Assembly: GCA_022820435.1 (NCBI GenBank)
Contig: JAJEFL010000152.1
Location: 1-27,166 of the forward strand
Reading direction: 5' to 3'
DNA: 27,166 nucleotides
Source of the DNA: Bin80 sp022820435
Lineage (GTDB): Bacteria > Bacteroidota > Rhodothermia > Rhodothermales > Bin80
Shown here: positions 23,985 through 27,166 of the stretch, piece after piece
Layout of the letters: each line of letters starts with the position of its first letter
How positions within the stretch are numbered: position 1 is the stretch's first letter
Notes under the pieces: model-generated
Seen by the model: only the letters and a program-made list of their open reading frames with translations
Told to the model about the DNA's origin: nothing
Database searches by the model: none
Made by a program: the position numbers and the translations under genes

Positions 23985-25229
23985 TCAGCGTTTGCAATCC
24001 GATTCCCTGGAGGGATAGTACGTATCCAGCGGTCGCTCCGGCGAGAGACGGGGACCAGACGACAGGGGCATGAAAATAGGGGATCCCCCTTGATCATGTC
24101 CAAAATGAGTCACCAGCCAGTCATGCATGCTGGGGATTGGAATTATATACTGGTTACTGCGCTTATCCAGTATGCCTTTGTGGAGTGCCCGCTGAAACAA
24201 CTGCCCGCCTTGGGCACTCCGTATGTATCCTTGAGGGTGTCAACCAGATATTGTTTTGTAAAACTGTGACGCAGGGGCACATCCCGAAGCATGCGGGCGA
24301 TGCAGTGAAGTTCGTCATCCTCGAAATCCTCCACCCGGGCCTCATAAAATTTTGCCCGTTCTTTCCGACCCGCCTCCAGCACCATCTTCAATCCCGAAGG
24401 GGTCATCCTTCGCCGGTCCGCCAGCACCTGAAGGGCTGCCACCTGTGCGTAGCAGGGCGATATGTTGCGGCCACCCATGGGGCTCTGCTGCAATCGCATC
24501 GATCCAGGGCAGAGGATCTCCTTTTGCCTTACCCTCCAACTGGAGCCAATCCACGATGACTTTTCGCTCTTCTTCCGGCTTTAACGGCTCCAAATCGACA
24601 TAACAATTGGTTTTCAATCTGGACACCCCCATGTTCTTGAATGCCTGCTTCGTTGTCCCCAGGCCCCCGGCGATCAACATCACAGGGCGGGACGCAAGTT
24701 TGCCGTTATGGATCCTGTCAAGGAATGTCTGTACAAGTTCATGGTTTTCCTGCGTACGTTCCGCCCCCTTCCATTGCCCCAGCTCCTGTGCTTCATCCAG
24801 GATCAGCAAGAGCGGGGCTTTTCCCCGGGCGATGATACTCTGGGGGGTATGCCCCGGCAGTTTGAACTTCACTGCCCCCCGGACATGAATCCATTTATCA
24901 AATCCACCCTCTGAGGCGATCTCGTCAAGAAGAGGCATCCATCCGTCCTCCAGTGCCAGACACATGCTGTCCGTATTCCAGAGTGCACGGGTATCCACCT
25001 CCACTGTATCCAAATTCTGCTTCTTCGCCAGTCGAGCACATTCTGCGAGCAGGGCAGTCTTGCCTGCGCCGGGCGCGGCCTGAATCAGGAATGTAGTTCC
25101 CTCCTTTGCATCATCTACAGCGAACTGCAGACGTTTACGGAAACGAGCAAGTATTTCTTTTCTCCCATGGAAGTACTTGGCTTCCCCGCGGTCTTTTATG
25201 TCGTCGGCCCAGTCTACGGAATCGGTCAT
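23985..25229 (-). pseudogene. Frameshifted second copy of the AAA/STAND-like ATPase
   Basis: This is homologous to the intact gene at 6276-7499 along its whole length. The first frame (25229 to about 24465) holds YFHGRKEIL, Walker A APGAGKT, Walker B LLLILDEAQ and LIAGGLG. At GWPQH the reading continues one base over, into the frame holding RRRMTPSGLKMVLEAGRKER. Near 24200, after YGVPKAG, it shifts back to the frame with LFQRALHKGILDKRSNQYII and IPSMHDWLVTHFG, ending at 23985. The first shift equals one extra base and the second one missing base, so the net phase is restored and only about 90 residues are scrambled. As read, the first frame would make a 295-residue protein lacking the C-terminal domain. 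Either a recent pseudogene or two assembly indels. Confidence 0.8.
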
Positions 25230-25607
25230 GGGATATCAGCAGGAGATTGTGAAATTGATTGGACAACACGAACCCTACGGGGGTTCCCTCGCCGCTCAGC
25301 ACGCGCCCTACATCCTGCCGGCATCACCCAGACTCCAATTCCACGGTGTCACCGTTTTGCCATGCCACAGCACCGAAATTTCGCATGGGGGCCCGAAGAC
25401 ATGAAGATACAGCAATTCCACAAGTGGCTATCGGATTTGTTATCAGGCGGGAACGGAATCAGTAGCGGGGGCTCCCGTCTGTTTTGGTGGGATGTACTTC
25501 GGGGCCTACCTGTCCAGCACCTGCCAGGTGGCAACATCAATCTGAATAGAGACATGTATATGTAAGCGCCAGTTTTTGCATGCGTAAATGGGGAAATCGT
25601 ACTGGGC
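25230..25607. other. 378-bp gap upstream of the broken ATPase copy
   Basis: No gene is supported here. Plus-strand frames in this stretch are composition artefacts that start inside the ATPase copy on the other strand. A short dyad TGCCA-GG-TGGCA lies near 25520-25535. Promoters for the minus-strand ATPase copy should lie here, but none could be picked out. Confidence 0.4.
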
Positions 25608-26723
25608 TTACGGCCAGTGTGAATTGTGTAGCGTCCATGTACAGCAAGTGCTAAACACTAAACTATCAAGAAATAAACTTTGTGCCTCTTCAAATTGATC
25701 GGGGGTTAAGGAGGAGCGAATCATTTTTTTTGTCGAGCCATAAGCTGACATGCAGTTGTCGGCAGCGAGGTCAACCCACTGGTAGGCCCTTACGTAATTT
25801 AACGGGACCCCCTCACCATAGTAATGCATGAGAGAAAGGTAATACTGGGCATCGTTGTGATGCTGTTCACCGGCTAATTCAAACCATTTTGCTGCCTCAC
25901 TGTAATCCTGTGTGATGCCGTCACCGTGATAGTACATAATTCCTAGTTCATACTGAACGTTCCAGTCTCCCTGTTCGGCAGCAAGCCGGTACCACTTCAC
26001 CGCCTCCTCATAATCCTGCGGAACATGCTCACCTCTGCGGTAAATTTTTGCCAATCTATACTGAGCATCCGCCTCTCCCTGTTCGGCCGCCAGTCGATAC
26101 CATTTCACCGCCTCGTCCTCATCGTGAGGCAGGCCTTCCGCCGCCGACTGATACATCGCCCCCAAGAGCGTTTGTGCCAGGGCAAATCCATGATCCGCCG
26201 CAAACCGAATCCCTTTAAATCCTTCTTCTCTGTCTTCAGATACCCCCAGCCCGTGGAGATACATCCAACCAATATAGTAATGAGCCCCCAAAGATCCCTG
26301 ATCGGCGGCCCGTCGAAACCAGCGCAATGCTTCCTCATAGTCCGTCGTATCAAGTTCGTTGAAATACATGATTCCGGTGTGAAACTGCGCACGGGTATCT
26401 CCCTGTTCGGCGGCCCGTCGGAACCACTGCAAAGCCGCTTTAGAGTCTCTGGAAACTCCATCGCCATCCCGGTACATCACTCCAAGGGTATCCAATGCCC
26501 TGACATGCCCCTGTTCGGCGGCCAGACGAAACCAATTTAAGGCCTCCTGGTCATCTTCTTCTATTCCCTTACCATTGGCATAAGCAACGCCCAGATTCCA
26601 CTGTGCCGCCTGATTGCCCAACTCAGCTGCATGATACAACTGAGCAATATCCTGTGCGAACGCAATGCCCGAAAAATTTGACGACAGCAGCAGAGGCAGA
26701 AAGATCAGGGGTACAAGTCTCAT
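25608..26723 (-). CDS. Second secreted Sel1-repeat protein
   Basis: A 371-residue protein from ATG 26723, which follows GAGGTG at 5 bases or so; a GTG two codons earlier is less likely. A signal peptide (hydrophobic core about 4-14, cleavage near AFAQ) is followed by about eight Sel1 repeats with the pattern YRLAAEQGxADAQYxLGxxYxxGxGVxxDYEEAxKW. It ends with AYQWVDLAADN and SLTPDQFEEAQSLF, the usual closing helices. The start of the mature part (DIAQLYHAAELGNQAAQWNL) is close to that of the protein at 13202-14125 (DINQLHQAAESGDADAQWNL), so they are paralogues. It is isolated between the broken ATPase copy and the ATPase fossil. A periplasmic or secreted scaffold is likely; the partner is unknown. 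Confidence 0.93.
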   Translation of the reverse strand: MRLVPLIFLPLLLSSNFSGIAFAQDIAQLYHAAELGNQAAQWNLGVAYANGKGIEEDDQEALNWFRLAAEQGHVRALDTLGVMYRDGDGVSRDSKAALQWFRRAAEQGDTRAQFHTGIMYFNELDTTDYEEALRWFRRAADQGSLGAHYYIGWMYLHGLGVSEDREEGFKGIRFAADHGFALAQTLLGAMYQSAAEGLPHDEDEAVKWYRLAAEQGEADAQYRLAKIYRRGEHVPQDYEEAVKWYRLAAEQGDWNVQYELGIMYYHGDGITQDYSEAAKWFELAGEQHHNDAQYYLSLMHYYGEGVPLNYVRAYQWVDLAADNCMSAYGSTKKMIRSSLTPDQFEEAQSLFLDSLVFSTCCTWTLHNSHWP

Positions 26724-26729
26724 TGACAC

Positions 26730-27166
26730 CTCACTTAAAATCTGAATTATAAGTTAATGAATTCTGGGAATCCATGTTCCGATCCGCATAAAGGAATCCG
26801 ATATCCGCCACAGAGTACGCCTGGAAAATATCCGTCGTTAATCACGCTGACGTAAGCATTCTGCCGTTTTAACATGTGCGGGATGGCAGCTGTGTGATAC
26901 CGATCCCTTCCATGCGTGACCGGTTCACAGACAATACTTTATTGAGCGGGATCCGTCCAATACATTTCCTCTTCGCCGGATCCCCCCTTAGACCGCACAC
27001 CGACAGGTTGCCCCTCCCCCTAAGCATTGTCCATAATCCCGATCATGGCCTTTGAATAGCGCAATAATCACTCCGCATCCATCATTCCCTTCCCCGTTCA
27101 CCTGTCTCTTCCACGCATCTGAACGCGGACACTTGTGCAGGCAGGAACATCTTCCTGCACGAGAAC
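26730..27166. other. 437-bp right-edge region without an intact gene
   Basis: Besides the ATPase fossil, this stretch holds a hairpin GCAGGAA (27141-27147) / TTCCTGC (27152-27158) with a CATC loop, without a T-run. Regulatory DNA for the minus-strand Sel1 gene should lie in the first part. I see no start of another gene before the window ends. Confidence 0.4.
26873..27055 (+). pseudogene. Fossil of the C-terminus of a third AAA/STAND-like ATPase copy
   Basis: After an in-frame stop at 26870-26872 this frame reads HVRDGSCVIPIPSMRDRFTD, matching ERDGDYIVPIPSMHNWFVDE near the end of the intact ATPase. The 16 bases CCGATCCCTTCCATGC (26900-26915) are identical to 7395-7410. The frame ends with NPDHGL and a stop at 27053, resembling the SSDHGLG end of the intact protein. 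Nothing of the upstream ATPase domain was found between 26730 and 26870, so only a tail remains. Confidence 0.6.

Noticed and set aside
24143..24499. Programmed ribosomal frameshifting in the second ATPase copy
   Set aside because: No slippery heptamer or downstream structure was found at either shift, two opposite shifts would be needed, and the paralogue encodes the same protein in one frame.
25167..25565. 132-residue plus-strand frame in the gap before the broken ATPase copy
   Set aside because: It begins antisense inside the ATPase coding start and has low-complexity, non-protein-like composition.
1..27166. rRNA, tRNA, CRISPR arrays, complete insertion sequences
   Set aside because: None could be recognised; no regularly spaced repeats or transposase motifs were seen.

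Overview
The window looks like a stretch of a Bacteroidota/Rhodothermota-type chromosome. This is inferred from the family set: a very long Bacteroidota-style DUF4175 membrane protein, a TonB-dependent receptor, a plant/cyanobacteria-like GlgC, generally weak Shine-Dalgarno sequences, and two candidate TAnnTTTG-type promoter boxes. No rRNA, tRNA or CRISPR array was seen. Genes are tightly packed and both strands are used.

Left part (1-7.5 kb): a PIN-domain protein cut by the window edge sits directly behind an unrecognised protein, arranged like a toxin-antitoxin pair. Next come a chromate transporter (chrA) head to head with a small DCC-family thiol-disulfide protein, the 1119-residue DUF4175 protein, and an intact P-loop ATPase. 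Middle-left (7.6-11.5 kb): glgC, a lipoprotein coupled to it by a TGATG overlap, and a TonB-dependent receptor, all on the plus strand.

Middle (11.7-19 kb): three paralogous Ser/Thr protein kinases. They have near-identical catalytic domains at the same residue positions but different C-terminal modules: a single membrane span with a small outer domain; an FtsK-gamma-like winged helix plus a two-span membrane module; and a membrane span with a seven-blade WD40 propeller. Between the first two lie a secreted Sel1-repeat protein and a 94-residue membrane protein that is a free-standing version of the second kinase's C-terminal module.

Middle-right (19.2-23.8 kb): a compact five-gene operon made of a MotA/TolQ/ExbB-like proton channel, an FHA protein, a PP2C phosphatase, a membrane protein joining a dead trypsin-like domain to a coiled coil and a cytoplasmic FHA domain, and a VWA protein whose single N-terminal span resembles the MotB/ExbD proton-carrying helix. 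With the upstream kinase-WD40 gene this makes a kinase / phosphatase / phosphothreonine-reader set around a putative ion-driven envelope machine. It is the best candidate here for an undescribed system.

Right part (24-27.2 kb): a second copy of the P-loop ATPase broken by two opposite frameshifts, a second secreted Sel1-repeat protein, and near the edge a fossil of the C-terminus of a third ATPase copy. Repeated ATPases, Sel1 proteins and kinases suggest an accessory region shaped by duplication and domain shuffling.
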